From: Polaromonas sp.
GTDB lineage: Bacteria > Pseudomonadota > Gammaproteobacteria > Burkholderiales > Burkholderiaceae_C
Direction of reading: 5' to 3'
Assembly: GCA_013297865.1 (NCBI GenBank)
Contig: JAAFIP010000011.1
Span: 1 to 64,000, forward strand
Length of the DNA: 64,000 nt
In this document: positions 7,826-18,732 of the stretch, piece after piece
Position numbering within the stretch: the stretch's first letter is position 1
Layout: every line of letters begins with the position of its first letter
The notes under the pieces: model-generated
What the model was told of the DNA's origin: nothing
The model's database searches: none
Seen by the model: the letters and a program-made list of their open reading frames with translations, nothing else
Position numbers and translations under genes: made by a program

Positions 7826-8767
7826 CTAAAACCCGCTGTCAAGCTTGAACCGCACCACGGGCGCGCCGGGGGCGTGGCGTTCGCAGCCCAGGCTGAGGTG
7901 GCCTGCGCCGATCAGCTGGCACTCGCCGCGGCGCAGCACGACGGGGTTGATTTCGTTGCCCAGGTAGACCCAGGTGCCATAGCTGGAGGCGTCGCTGACG
8001 ATCCAGTGAGTGCCGCGCCACTGCACGCTGCAGTGCAGGCGCGAGACGCGGTTGTCATGGATATGGATCTGCTGCGCTATGCCAAAGCCGCTGGTGCTCT
8101 GCAACGAGCGGCCTAGCTGGGCGCTGCCGTGGGGTGGGTCTAGCGTGATGCTCTGGCGCACATCGCCGCCAGCGCTGGGCGAGAAGACCAGGCTCAGGCG
8201 GCGGCTGCCTGCGGCATGCTGCAGCGCGGCGCCCATGACGGTGACTTCGCTGTCAGCCTCTTGCTGCCATTGCACGCTGAACACGTCAGTGGCGTCGGCC
8301 TTGCCGCGCAGGAACAGCGGCCCCAGGCTGATCAGCTGCTGGCGCAGCATGCTGGGCAGCGCGTCATAGACCCGCAAGGTGGTGAGGATCTGCGCGCCAC
8401 CGGCCAGGTCGGCCAGGCGCGCGGCGTTGTTGACGGCTTCGCCAAAACAGTCGCCGTCAATCTCCACCACATCGCCGCTTTCCACGCCCAGCTGCAGCTG
8501 TACGACCTGGGGCAGGTCTCCCGGGTGGATGGGCTGGTTTTGCAGCTGCTGTTGGATTACTACGCAGGCGGCTAGCGCATCGGCCTCGTGCTCAAACACC
8601 ACAAACAAGCCGTCGCCCAGCAGCTTGACGACCCGGCCACGGTAGTCGGTGAATATTTTGCCCACATGGGTGGTTAGCTGGGTGACAAACTGCGAGGCTT
8701 TGGCATCGCCCAGGCTTTCAAAGATGCCTGTGCTGTTAACAAGGTCTGCAAATACGACAGTGGTCAC
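7826..8767 (-). CDS. Adenylate/guanylate cyclase-like domain fused to an FHA domain
   Basis: A 313-residue cytoplasmic protein. Residues 1 to about 165 match class III nucleotide cyclase catalytic domains: VVFADLVNSTG carries the first metal Asp, KLLGDGLFVVF the second, and FGEAVNNAARL the nucleotide-binding segment. Residues about 215-300 form an FHA domain (LGRSLQ, DNRVSRLHCSVQ, SDASSYGTWV), which binds phosphothreonine peptides. Translation starts at a GTG directly on the catalytic domain. Whether it makes cAMP is not certain, because many such domains in this group are degenerate. No cognate kinase or phosphatase is adjacent. Confidence 0.87.
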   Translation of the reverse strand: MTTVVFADLVNSTGIFESLGDAKASQFVTQLTTHVGKIFTDYRGRVVKLLGDGLFVVFEHEADALAACVVIQQQLQNQPIHPGDLPQVVQLQLGVESGDVVEIDGDCFGEAVNNAARLADLAGGAQILTTLRVYDALPSMLRQQLISLGPLFLRGKADATDVFSVQWQQEADSEVTVMGAALQHAAGSRRLSLVFSPSAGGDVRQSITLDPPHGSAQLGRSLQSTSGFGIAQQIHIHDNRVSRLHCSVQWRGTHWIVSDASSYGTWVYLGNEINPVVLRRGECQLIGAGHLSLGCERHAPGAPVVRFKLDSGF

Positions 8768-8927
8768 GTGCGTGAGCTTTCAGGAGGCGCCAGGCCATTG
8801 AAAACCATTGTACGGCCTTGCCCGGGCTTCGCAGCAGCCCTTGGTGCCTAACGTGACTTAATACTATCTGCTACGGGGCAGCCCGCCTGTATGCGGCGGC
8901 TGGTGGCGGGGCTTGTGGTGACTCAGG

Positions 8928-9536
8928 CTATCTGCCGCAGACATCGGTGCTGTTGGGCACACCAAAATACAGCCTGCCGTTGACGGTGGCCGTGGTGCCC
9001 AGTGCGGGGTCATTCACGACAGCGTTGTTGAAGTTCACGTATTTCAAAAGTGGCTCCACACTTACCACGCTGGCTGCAGGGTTGATGGCGTTGCCGCCAT
9101 AGGTGGTGGGCAGGTTGAATCGATCATCAAATATGCTGACATTGGTGACCGCGCCGCCCGCAACCAGAAAATACACCTGGATCTGGTATTTGTTGGCTCC
9201 GTTGGTGGCTTTGTCCACCGTGATGGCGCAGTAGGGTTGGTTGCCAGAGGAGGTGTCGCCCGGACGTGATTCGCGGGTGAAGCTTGCGCCTGCAGTGGTG
9301 ATGGTGCCGTTGGCATACGATGGTGTCGCCAGCGTCAGCACCAGTTGAGAGTCTTGCGGTGTGCTGGGCGCAGGCGCAGGCTGTGCGGGTGCCTGGGCAG
9401 CAGGCGCTGCAGTGGCTGCAGGTGCATCACCCCCGCCGCCTCCGCCCCCACAGGCCGCCAGGCTGCCTGCTACTGCCACGGCAAAGAACAAACTGGCCAG
9501 CTGGCCGCGCTGGGTGGAAGTGTTGAGAGACGTCAT
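8928..9536 (-). CDS. Hypothetical lipoprotein with glycine-rich linker
   Basis: A 202-residue protein starting at ATG 9536. It has a basic/hydrophobic signal segment and lipobox LAAC followed by a seven-Gly run, then an Ala/Pro-rich linker and a beta-rich domain of about 130 residues with two cysteines. Such CGGGGG lipoproteins are common in Comamonadaceae. I recognise no functional domain. An upstream in-frame ATG at 9632 is less likely, because it would bury the signal peptide. Confidence 0.7.
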   Translation of the reverse strand: MTSLNTSTQRGQLASLFFAVAVAGSLAACGGGGGGGDAPAATAAPAAQAPAQPAPAPSTPQDSQLVLTLATPSYANGTITTAGASFTRESRPGDTSSGNQPYCAITVDKATNGANKYQIQVYFLVAGGAVTNVSIFDDRFNLPTTYGGNAINPAASVVSVEPLLKYVNFNNAVVNDPALGTTATVNGRLYFGVPNSTDVCGR

Positions 9537-9683
9537 GGTGATCCCCTGTATGCATCGTTTAGTACGATTCATTCTAGGAGTGCACATGCGCCCCGCATAT
9601 ACCCCGTATAGGGTATTCAGAAGCTTGCCCAAGGCGATGGGCGGCTATTTGTGTGAATAACCGCACATATCTCGATGGTGTCT

Positions 9684-10643
9684 TCAGTCGAGCGTGATCT
9701 TGGCGGCCTTGATGGCCTTGGCCCAATACTCGGTTTCGCTGGCCAGCAGCTTGCCCATAGCCTCGGGGCCAAGGTAGCGCACCTCAATGCCCGCCGCGTC
9801 GGCGCGGGTTTTGGTCTCAGGCGCTTCCATGGCGCGCTTCACATCAGCGGCCAGCTTGGCAATCACAGGCGCAGGCGTGCCTGTAGGGGCAAACAGGCCC
9901 ACCCAGGCTTCGAGCTGGAACTTGGGCATGCCTGCTTCGGCCGTGGTGGGCACATCAGGCAGGCCGGGGTGGCGTTTGTCGCCCGTTACGGCAAAGGCCT
10001 TGAGCTTGCCTGCCTTGACATGCTGCATGACCGATGGTGGCGTGGTGATAAACACCTGCACCTGGCCGGCCAGCACGTCCTGGATGGCGGGGCCAGAGCC
10101 GCGGTAGGGGATGTGTGTGACAAAGCCGCCAATCTGCTGCTTGAAGATCTCGGTGCCGATGTGGGACAGCGAGCCATTGCCCTGGCTGGCGTAGTTGAGC
10201 TTGGCGGGGTTCGCTTTGATGTAGCTGGAGAATTCTTTGAGGTTGTTGGCAGGCACGCTGGGATGCGCGGCGATCACATTGGTGGCTACTGTGAGTAGCG
10301 CCACGGGCGTGAAGTCTTTGGCGGCCCAGGGCAGATTGGTCATCAGCACCGGGTTGCCCACGTGGTAGGCCGAATACGAGATGAGCAAGGTGTGGCCGTC
10401 GGCCTTGGCCTTGGCGACCGTGCCGTAGGCTACGTTGCCACTGCCGCCGCCTTTGTTGTCGATCACCACCGGCTGGCCGATGATGCGCGTGAGCGGCTCG
10501 TTAAGCAGCCGCGCTGAGGTGTCTACCAGGCCGCCGGGCGGGTTCGGCACGATCAGGGTGATGGGTTTGCTGGGAAAGCTGTCTTGCGCAGTGGCGCTCA
10601 GGCTCCATACCGCCACAGCGGCGATGGTGCATAGTCTCTTCAT
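9684..10643 (-). CDS. Tripartite tricarboxylate transporter (Bug/TctC) substrate-binding protein
   Basis: A 319-residue periplasmic binding protein with a cleavable signal (KRLCTIAAVAVWSLSATAQ). Family landmarks are PSKPITLIVPNPPGG, VIDNKGGGSGNVAYG and DVPTTAEAGMP, typical of Bug proteins, which bind carboxylates or similar small ligands. No TctA/TctB membrane genes are nearby, so this is one of the orphan Bug proteins that are very abundant in Burkholderiales. The start at ATG 10643 places the signal peptide correctly; a longer frame exists upstream. Confidence 0.92.
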   Translation of the reverse strand: MKRLCTIAAVAVWSLSATAQDSFPSKPITLIVPNPPGGLVDTSARLLNEPLTRIIGQPVVIDNKGGGSGNVAYGTVAKAKADGHTLLISYSAYHVGNPVLMTNLPWAAKDFTPVALLTVATNVIAAHPSVPANNLKEFSSYIKANPAKLNYASQGNGSLSHIGTEIFKQQIGGFVTHIPYRGSGPAIQDVLAGQVQVFITTPPSVMQHVKAGKLKAFAVTGDKRHPGLPDVPTTAEAGMPKFQLEAWVGLFAPTGTPAPVIAKLAADVKRAMEAPETKTRADAAGIEVRYLGPEAMGKLLASETEYWAKAIKAAKITLD

Positions 10644-10710
10644 GGTGTCTCCGTAGTTCTCAGGGTTAGGCAGGTTGCAAGCCATTATTTTATATATAAA
10701 AACCAAGCCC

Positions 10711-10752
10711 AGCCCAATGGAATATCGCGGCAGCAGCTATCAAAAAAGTAGC
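10711..10752 (+). repeat. Dispersed 42-bp hairpin repeat, copy C
   Basis: A divergent copy: CCAATGG before AATATCGCGGCAGCAGCTAT, then CAAAAAA and GTAGC. The stem closes with one T-G wobble. It lies between the Bug-protein start and the histidine kinase stop. Confidence 0.88.
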
Positions 10753-10763
10753 GAATTGATAGA

Positions 10764-13142
<2,379 letters not shown>

Positions 13143-13250
13143 GGTCACGGTGTCCTTGTATGCATCAACCAGTGTGGAACTTCAACAGATGATACGTGGT
13201 GTGGGCTGTTACAAGTCACCGCATCCATGATTTAGTATAAAAACCGGGCT

Positions 13251-13293
13251 CAGCCCAATAGAATATCGCGGGAGCAGCTATAAAAAAAATAGC
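13251..13293 (+). repeat. Dispersed 42-bp hairpin repeat, copy D
   Basis: Intact copy with CCCAATAG, AATATCGCGGGAGCAGCTAT, an A7-rich loop and ATAGC. Its A tract is the U tract of the adjacent minus-strand terminator. Confidence 0.92.
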
Positions 13294-13326
13294 TGCCAGA
13301 TCATCCTTGCGGGATCATCTGGCAGC
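13281..13326 (-). terminator. Terminator downstream of the fasciclin gene
   Basis: On the minus strand, a 15-bp stem (GCTGCCAGAT... pairing with ATCTGGCAGC, one mismatch) is followed by TATTTTTTTTA. The T tract is contributed by the neighbouring dispersed repeat. It is placed to end the fasciclin transcript. Confidence 0.8.
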
Positions 13327-13406
13327 CGGTGCAGGGCTAGGGCAGGCCCTGAAAATTGTGTAGCCTTACGCATGCAGCGCAGGCTAGGGTTCCTGTGGCC
13401 TGGGCA

Positions 13407-14879
13407 TTACAGCTTGGGCAAAATCACCTTGTCGATCACATGGATCACGCCGTTTTTGTTGAGCACGTCGGTTTTGATAATCGCGCTCTTGCGGCTGGCC
13501 TGGTCGGTGATCTTGAACATTGCATCTACGGTGAAGGTATCGCCTTGCACCGTCTTGATTGCAGTGCCCACAGGCACATCGGCTTTAAGCACCAGGGCCG
13601 GGACAACGTGGTAGGTCAACACTTTGACCAGCAGATCTTTGTTGGCCAGCAAATCGGCTTTGCTGATTTTCAGCTCGGCCAGCAGGCTGGCAAAAGCGTC
13701 GTTGGTGGGCGCAAACACGGTGAACGGGCCGGGGCCAGAGAGGGTTTCGGTCAGGCCTGCGGCCACCACGGCCTCCACCAGGATGCTGAACTCAGGCGCC
13801 AGTGCCACGGCGGTCTGCACGATGTTTTTGTCTGCAGGCAGGATCACTTTGTTGATCAGGTGCACCACGCCGTTTTTGGCCAGGATGTCGGTTGCCGTGA
13901 TTTCTGAAGTGCGGTTGCGGCCATCGGTAATGATGACTTTGCTGCCCACGGCGTCGATCTTGAAGAAGTCCTTACCCTCAAGCAGCGGGTCAATCGGCTT
14001 GCCCAGAGGGATGTCGGCCTTTTTCACCACCGCGCCCAGCACATGGTATTGCAGCACGGCGCGCACCAGGTCTTTGTTGGCAGGAACCAGCAGGTCTTTG
14101 GCAGTTTTGCCTGCGCCCAGCAGTTCTGCAGCCAGTGCATCAAACGCATCGTTGGTGGGTGCAAATACGGTGTAGGTACCTTTTTTGCTCAGCAGCTTGA
14201 CCAGGTCCTTGTCGTTGCTGGCAAAGCCCAGTGCAGCGACCAGGCTGGACAGCTGGGGTGTTTTCTGTGCCACCGCCACGATCGACTTGCCCAGCATCGG
14301 CTTGGGCGGCATCAGGATGCAGTCGATGATGTGCACGATGCCGTTGCCGGTGAACAGGTCTTTGAGCGTGACTTTGCAGACCCGGCCCTGGCCATCGGTG
14401 ATGGTCAGCACGCCATTGGCGATCGTGATGTTGATCGTGGCGCTGATGTCCAGGCTGGTGGACATGGATTTGTTCATGCTCATGCTGGATTTGACCGCCT
14501 GGCCCACCAGCATGTGGTTTTTGATGATGTCGCGTACATCGTCTTTGTATTCGTCTGTCAGCAGGTCTTTGCCCTTTTTGCCGGGGCCGATCATTTCTTC
14601 GGCCAGCTTGTCAAAAGCCGCGTTGCTCGGGGCAAACATGGTCATCTCGCCTGATGCCTCCATCTGAGGCATCAGCTTGTCGTCACTGCCCTCGTCGACA
14701 AACTGCACCGCTGCTTTCAGCGTAGACAGGTCTTGCTGGGTGGACACGGTTTGCGCTACGGTGCTGTCTGCTGCTGGAGCACTGGCCGGCGCGGCACTGT
14801 CGCCCCCGCCGCCACCGCAAGCTGCCAAGAGTGAGGCGGTGCCTAACACCGCGACCCATTTCAGAAAAGTTTGTTGCAT
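13407..14879 (-). CDS. Lipoprotein with three fasciclin (FAS1) domains
   Basis: A 490-residue surface or periplasmic lipoprotein. It has a signal peptide with lipobox LAAC followed by GGGGG, then three FAS1 repeats (about residues 50-190, 200-335 and 340-490). Each contains the FAPTNDAF/FAPSNAAF-like H1 motif and a conserved end of the VHIIDCIL, VHLINKVIL or IHVIDKVIL type. FAS1 domains mediate adhesion or extracellular matrix binding. The first domain is more divergent and carries a Met/Ser/Lys-rich stretch. ATG 14879 has a GGAG seven to eight bases upstream. Confidence 0.92.
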   Translation of the reverse strand: MQQTFLKWVAVLGTASLLAACGGGGGDSAAPASAPAADSTVAQTVSTQQDLSTLKAAVQFVDEGSDDKLMPQMEASGEMTMFAPSNAAFDKLAEEMIGPGKKGKDLLTDEYKDDVRDIIKNHMLVGQAVKSSMSMNKSMSTSLDISATINITIANGVLTITDGQGRVCKVTLKDLFTGNGIVHIIDCILMPPKPMLGKSIVAVAQKTPQLSSLVAALGFASNDKDLVKLLSKKGTYTVFAPTNDAFDALAAELLGAGKTAKDLLVPANKDLVRAVLQYHVLGAVVKKADIPLGKPIDPLLEGKDFFKIDAVGSKVIITDGRNRTSEITATDILAKNGVVHLINKVILPADKNIVQTAVALAPEFSILVEAVVAAGLTETLSGPGPFTVFAPTNDAFASLLAELKISKADLLANKDLLVKVLTYHVVPALVLKADVPVGTAIKTVQGDTFTVDAMFKITDQASRKSAIIKTDVLNKNGVIHVIDKVILPKL

Positions 14880-14978
14880 ATTAATCTCCGGATGTGTCTG
14901 CATGGGCCACGGTTGCATTGAAGTTGTGAGCCTGGCAAACGGTGGATGAAACCCTCCGCGGATCGAAATATACGCTAA

Positions 14979-15002
14979 AGTATAAATAAATACTAATTAG
15001 TA
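14979..15002. promoter_or_regulatory. Overlapping palindromes in the fasciclin/atzF divergent promoter region
   Basis: The intergenic stretch here is very AT-rich against its surroundings. AGTAT-AAATAA-ATACT (14979-14994... overlapping ends) runs directly into the perfect 12-bp palindrome TACTAATTAGTA (14991-15002). It lies upstream of the first gene of the nitrogen cluster and is a candidate operator or promoter for it. A related GTAT-n-ATAC element precedes the BMP transporter operon near 21.6 kb. Confidence 0.4.
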
Positions 15003-15129
15003 ATTAAAAAAGTTAACAAGTTACTTTTCGATTCATACAGTCATCTTTTTGTCATGGGCGCATGCAGCACTCTTTGCCTTTGGCATGCTCTTTGCCTTGC
15101 ATCTTGGATACAAGTTTGGATGCTCAAAG

Positions 15130-16872
15130 ATGGTGCAAAGCACAATTTCGGACCAAGGCAGTGAGGTGGCAGCACATTTTGCGGCGGCTAAAGCACCAGG
15201 CTTGGCGCCGCAAGCCTGGATCACTCACTTGGCAAAACCCCTGCCAGGTGCAGCACAGGGTCCACTCGCGGGCCTGAGCTTTGCGGTCAAAGACAATATG
15301 GATGTCCTGAAGCTGCCTACCACCGCAGCCTGCCCCGCCTACAGCTTCACGCCCGCAGCGCATGCTGCTGTGGTGCACAAACTGCTCAATGCCGGTGCAT
15401 CGCTGCATGGCAAAACCAATCTGGACCAATTTGCCTGTGGGCTCAACGGCACGCGCTCGCCCTATGGTGCCGTGCCCAATGCTTTCTCCAAGGCGCATGT
15501 ATCAGGCGGCTCCAGCTCGGGGTCGGCCTATGTGGTGGCTACGGGTCAGGTGGACTTTGCGCTGGGTACGGACACAGCGGGCTCGGGCCGGGTACCCGCA
15601 GGGCTGAACAATATCGTGGGTCTCAAGCCCTCCAAAGGCCTGATCAGTGCGCGCGGCGTGGTGCCTGCAGCGCAAAGCGTTGATTGCGTGTCCATTTTTG
15701 CCCTCACGGTGGCAACAGCGGCCAGTGTGTTGCAGGCGGCCATGGGCTATGACCCGCAAGACCCGTTTTCGCGCCAGCTCAGTCTGGCAACGACAGCCTG
15801 GCCCAAACAGTTTCGCTTTGGCGTGCCGTCCACGCTGCAGTTCTTTGGTGACGATCTGGCGCAGGCTGCTTTCGCGCAGGCCGTGCAGCGGCTGCGTGAT
15901 ATGGGCGGCGTGCAGGTCAGCGTGGACTTTGCGCCTTTGGCAGGCGCTGCCGCGCTGCTGTATGAAAGTGCGTTGGTGGCAGAGCGCTATGCGGCGATAC
16001 GCGAATTTTTTGATGCACATGAGGACAACATCGTCGAGCCAGTACGGAGCATTCTGGCGGGCGGCCGGAGCTACAGCGCTGCCGATCTGTACGAGGCGCA
16101 GCTTAAGTTACGCGCTTTTGCACAACGTGCCGCACCCATGTGGGACGCCATGGATGTACTGCTGGTGCCCACCGCGCCCACGCACTACACGATAGCCGAC
16201 ATGCAAGCAGACCCGGTGGCACTTAACCGCAACCTGGGCGCTTACACCAATTTTGTCAACCTGCTGGACTATGCCGCCATATCGGTGCCCAGCAGCCTGC
16301 GTGCCGATGGGCTGCCCTTTGGTATCACGCTGATCGGCCCCTGCGGCAGTGACTGGCAACTGGCCGATCTGGGCCAACGCTATCACCATGCCACAGGGCT
16401 GACACAGGGCGCGACAGGGCAATCACTGCCAGATCCTGTGCCGATGGCCGGACTCAAGCCCTCCAGCACAGTAACCGTGGCTGTGGTGGGTGCCCATCTG
16501 TCGGGTATGCCATTGAACTGGCAGTTGACCGAACGCGGAGCCACGATGGTGGCACAAACCTTCACGGCGCCCGACTACCGTTTTTACGCGCTCAAGGGCA
16601 CCACGCCAGCCAAACCCGGGCTGCTGCGTGTAGAGCCTGGTGGCGGCACAGCGATTGCCGTTGAGCTCTGGCAGATGCCGATGGACTGCTATGGCTCCTT
16701 CGTCGCACTCATTGCTGCGCCCTTGGGTATTGGCACTCTGAAGCTCGCTGATGGCAGCACTGTGCAGGGCTTTCTGTGCGAGCCGCAGGCCCTGACGGAT
16801 GCCACAGATATTTCGCATTTTGGCGGCTGGCGCGCCTATCTTCAATCCCTCCCATCCACGGTTTCAATCTAA
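15130..16872 (+). CDS. atzF: Allophanate hydrolase
   Basis: A 580-residue amidase-signature enzyme that hydrolyses allophanate to ammonia and CO2, the last step of biuret/urea-amidolyase type pathways. The catalytic triad is Lys54 (FAVKDNMD), cis-Ser128 (GGSSSGS) and Ser152 (DTAGSGRVPAG). Residues about 450-580 form the allophanate-hydrolase C-terminal domain (VAVVGAHLSGMPLN, YRFYALKG, VELWQMP), which separates it from simple amidases and acts on the carbamate intermediate. I chose ATG 15130. A TTG at 15049 in frame would add 27 mostly hydrophobic residues; the real start is uncertain. It is the first gene of a plus-strand cluster running to 29.7 kb, 10 bp before the next gene. Confidence 0.92.
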   Translation: MVQSTISDQGSEVAAHFAAAKAPGLAPQAWITHLAKPLPGAAQGPLAGLSFAVKDNMDVLKLPTTAACPAYSFTPAAHAAVVHKLLNAGASLHGKTNLDQFACGLNGTRSPYGAVPNAFSKAHVSGGSSSGSAYVVATGQVDFALGTDTAGSGRVPAGLNNIVGLKPSKGLISARGVVPAAQSVDCVSIFALTVATAASVLQAAMGYDPQDPFSRQLSLATTAWPKQFRFGVPSTLQFFGDDLAQAAFAQAVQRLRDMGGVQVSVDFAPLAGAAALLYESALVAERYAAIREFFDAHEDNIVEPVRSILAGGRSYSAADLYEAQLKLRAFAQRAAPMWDAMDVLLVPTAPTHYTIADMQADPVALNRNLGAYTNFVNLLDYAAISVPSSLRADGLPFGITLIGPCGSDWQLADLGQRYHHATGLTQGATGQSLPDPVPMAGLKPSSTVTVAVVGAHLSGMPLNWQLTERGATMVAQTFTAPDYRFYALKGTTPAKPGLLRVEPGGGTAIAVELWQMPMDCYGSFVALIAAPLGIGTLKLADGSTVQGFLCEPQALTDATDISHFGGWRAYLQSLPSTVSI

Positions 16873-16882
16873 AGGACCCACC

Positions 16883-17866
16883 ATGACCACACGTCGCACC
16901 CTCGTCAAAAGTGCAGCCACCCTCGCAGGCCTTGGCACACTCGGTGCACCAGCACTGCTGCGCGCCCAGACCGGCGCAAAAATCCGTATTGGCTACTGGC
17001 CGATCGCTGCCGGACTGCCGTTCTACGCTGCCGTGGAACTGGGCTATTTCAAGGAAGCCGGCTTGAACGTGGAGGTGCTCAAGTTCGCGGGGGCGCAGCA
17101 GATCATGGAAGGCATGCTGGCCGACCGCTGCGATGGCAGTGCCAACGGCACAGGTTCTGGCAATCTGGCGATTGGCGAAATCGCCTCGCCCGGCACTTTC
17201 AAGATTTTCTGTTCCAACCCCAGCAATGTGAAAAATGTGCTGGACGAGGTCATCGTGCCCACCGCAAGCACCGTCAAGACCATGGCCGACCTGAAGGGCA
17301 AGCGCGTAGGCTCAGGCCCTGGCATCCAGAACATGACGCTGGCGAGAACCATTCTGGAGCGCGGTGGTGCCGTTGGCGCCACGGTGGTGGAACTGCCGAT
17401 TGGCCAGCACGTCGCTGCTTTGGCGGCAGGCCAGCTTGATGCCTGCTACACCCTGGAGCCCACGGGCACCATCGGCCGTCTGAACGGCACGACGCGCGTG
17501 CTGGAAGCGGGCGTGATTTCGCGCTATGTGCTGGGCGACCCCAATGCGCCATGGTTCGGGGGTTCAGCCTCGCTCACCTCCGCTTTCATCAAGAAAAACC
17601 CGGAAGAAACCAAAAAATTTATCGCCGCCTACGGCAAAGGTGTGGCCTATGTGCGCACCAAGTCGGCAGAGGCGCGCCAGTATCTCAAGGGCTATACCGC
17701 CATCGAAGGCCCACTGACCAGTGAGGTGCCTCTGGCGGCCTACACCATGTACAACGAATTCACACCCGCCGACATTGCCCACTTCCAGAAATTCTTTGAC
17801 CTGTTCAGCGAGAAAGGCATCTTTACCTCACGCTTGATGGTCGACTCGATGCTGTACAAGGGATGA
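16883..17866 (+). CDS. ABC transporter substrate-binding protein, taurine/nitrate/NMT1 type
   Basis: A 327-residue periplasmic protein of the SsuA/TauA/NMT1 fold. It has a twin-arginine-like leader (TTRRTLVKSAATLAGLG), then KIRIGYWPIAAGLPFYAAVELGYF, the usual first strand and helix, and GKRVGSGPGIQN. It is followed by its permease and ATPase with ATGA overlaps, so the three form one importer. Placement between allophanate hydrolase and AtzG-AtzE suggests uptake of a urea-like or triazine-derived nitrogen compound; the ligand is inferred from context only. ATG 16883 is preceded by an AAAGGA sequence. Confidence 0.9.
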   Translation: MTTRRTLVKSAATLAGLGTLGAPALLRAQTGAKIRIGYWPIAAGLPFYAAVELGYFKEAGLNVEVLKFAGAQQIMEGMLADRCDGSANGTGSGNLAIGEIASPGTFKIFCSNPSNVKNVLDEVIVPTASTVKTMADLKGKRVGSGPGIQNMTLARTILERGGAVGATVVELPIGQHVAALAAGQLDACYTLEPTGTIGRLNGTTRVLEAGVISRYVLGDPNAPWFGGSASLTSAFIKKNPEETKKFIAAYGKGVAYVRTKSAEARQYLKGYTAIEGPLTSEVPLAAYTMYNEFTPADIAHFQKFFDLFSEKGIFTSRLMVDSMLYKG

Positions 17867-18732
17867 GCGGCATGGACAACACCACCGCAGCCGTGCAGTC
17901 AGCCGCGCCGCATGTGGCCTCTGCGAGCAAGCCTTGGTCGCCTCCCGCGTCGCAGGGCGCGACGGGGGTGCCGCGCCCATCGCAGTGGGGCAAGGCCTTG
18001 CCTTTCGTCGGGCCTGTGCTGCTGTTTATCCTGTGGGATCTGTCGGTGCGCTTTGGCTTTATCAAACCGATACTTTTGCCACCGCCTGCAGACGCTCTGA
18101 GCGCCCTGCTCAGCGGGCTGGCCGGCGGGCCTTTGCTCAAGGATTTTCTGGTGACCGTATGGCGCACAGTGCAGGCGTTCATGATTGCAGCGGTGGTCGG
18201 TATGCCATTGGGCGTGCTGCTGGGTAGCAACGAAAAAGCCTACCGCAGCGTGGAGTTTTTGATTGACTTTTTTCGCTCCACACCATCATCAGCATTGATT
18301 CCGCTGTTCCTGATGATTTTCGGTATCTCGGATGTCAACAAGGTGGCTATTGCGGCATTTGGCGCTTTTCTGATTGTGGTGTTCAACAGTGCCTACGGCG
18401 TCATCAACGCGCGCAAGCAGCGCGTGATGGCCGCCAAAGTGATGGGCGCTTCCAACTGGCAGGTATTCAAGGATGTGCTGATCTGGGAAAGCCTGCAGCC
18501 CAGTATCGTAGGCCTGCGCTCTGCCGTCTCCATGGCGCTGGTGATCGTCATCGTGGCCGAGATGTTCATTGGCGCTGACAGCGGGCTGGGCAACCGCATC
18601 ATCAACTCACAGCAAGTGATGAATGTAAAAGACATGTATGCCTCCATCCTGGCGGCCGGAGCATTGGGTTATGCGCTCAACACGCTGTTTCTGCTGGCCG
18701 AACGCCGCATCGTGCACTGGAGTGGCAGATGA
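17863..18732 (+). CDS. ABC transporter permease, SsuC/TauC family
   Basis: A 289-residue inner-membrane permease with about six helices and the BPD_transp_1 EAA-like loop (AAKVMGASNWQVFKDVLI). It starts by overlapping the stop of the binding-protein gene (ATGA) and ends overlapping the ATPase start. A Pro/Ala-rich cytosolic N-terminus of about 40 residues precedes the first membrane segment, longer than in typical SsuC. An internal ATG three codons later is an alternative start. Confidence 0.93.
   Translation: MSGMDNTTAAVQSAAPHVASASKPWSPPASQGATGVPRPSQWGKALPFVGPVLLFILWDLSVRFGFIKPILLPPPADALSALLSGLAGGPLLKDFLVTVWRTVQAFMIAAVVGMPLGVLLGSNEKAYRSVEFLIDFFRSTPSSALIPLFLMIFGISDVNKVAIAAFGAFLIVVFNSAYGVINARKQRVMAAKVMGASNWQVFKDVLIWESLQPSIVGLRSAVSMALVIVIVAEMFIGADSGLGNRIINSQQVMNVKDMYASILAAGALGYALNTLFLLAERRIVHWSGR

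Noticed and set aside
15049-15129. TTG-initiated N-terminal hydrophobic extension of allophanate hydrolase
   Set aside because: The added residues look like a membrane segment, not expected for this cytoplasmic enzyme; kept only as an alternative.
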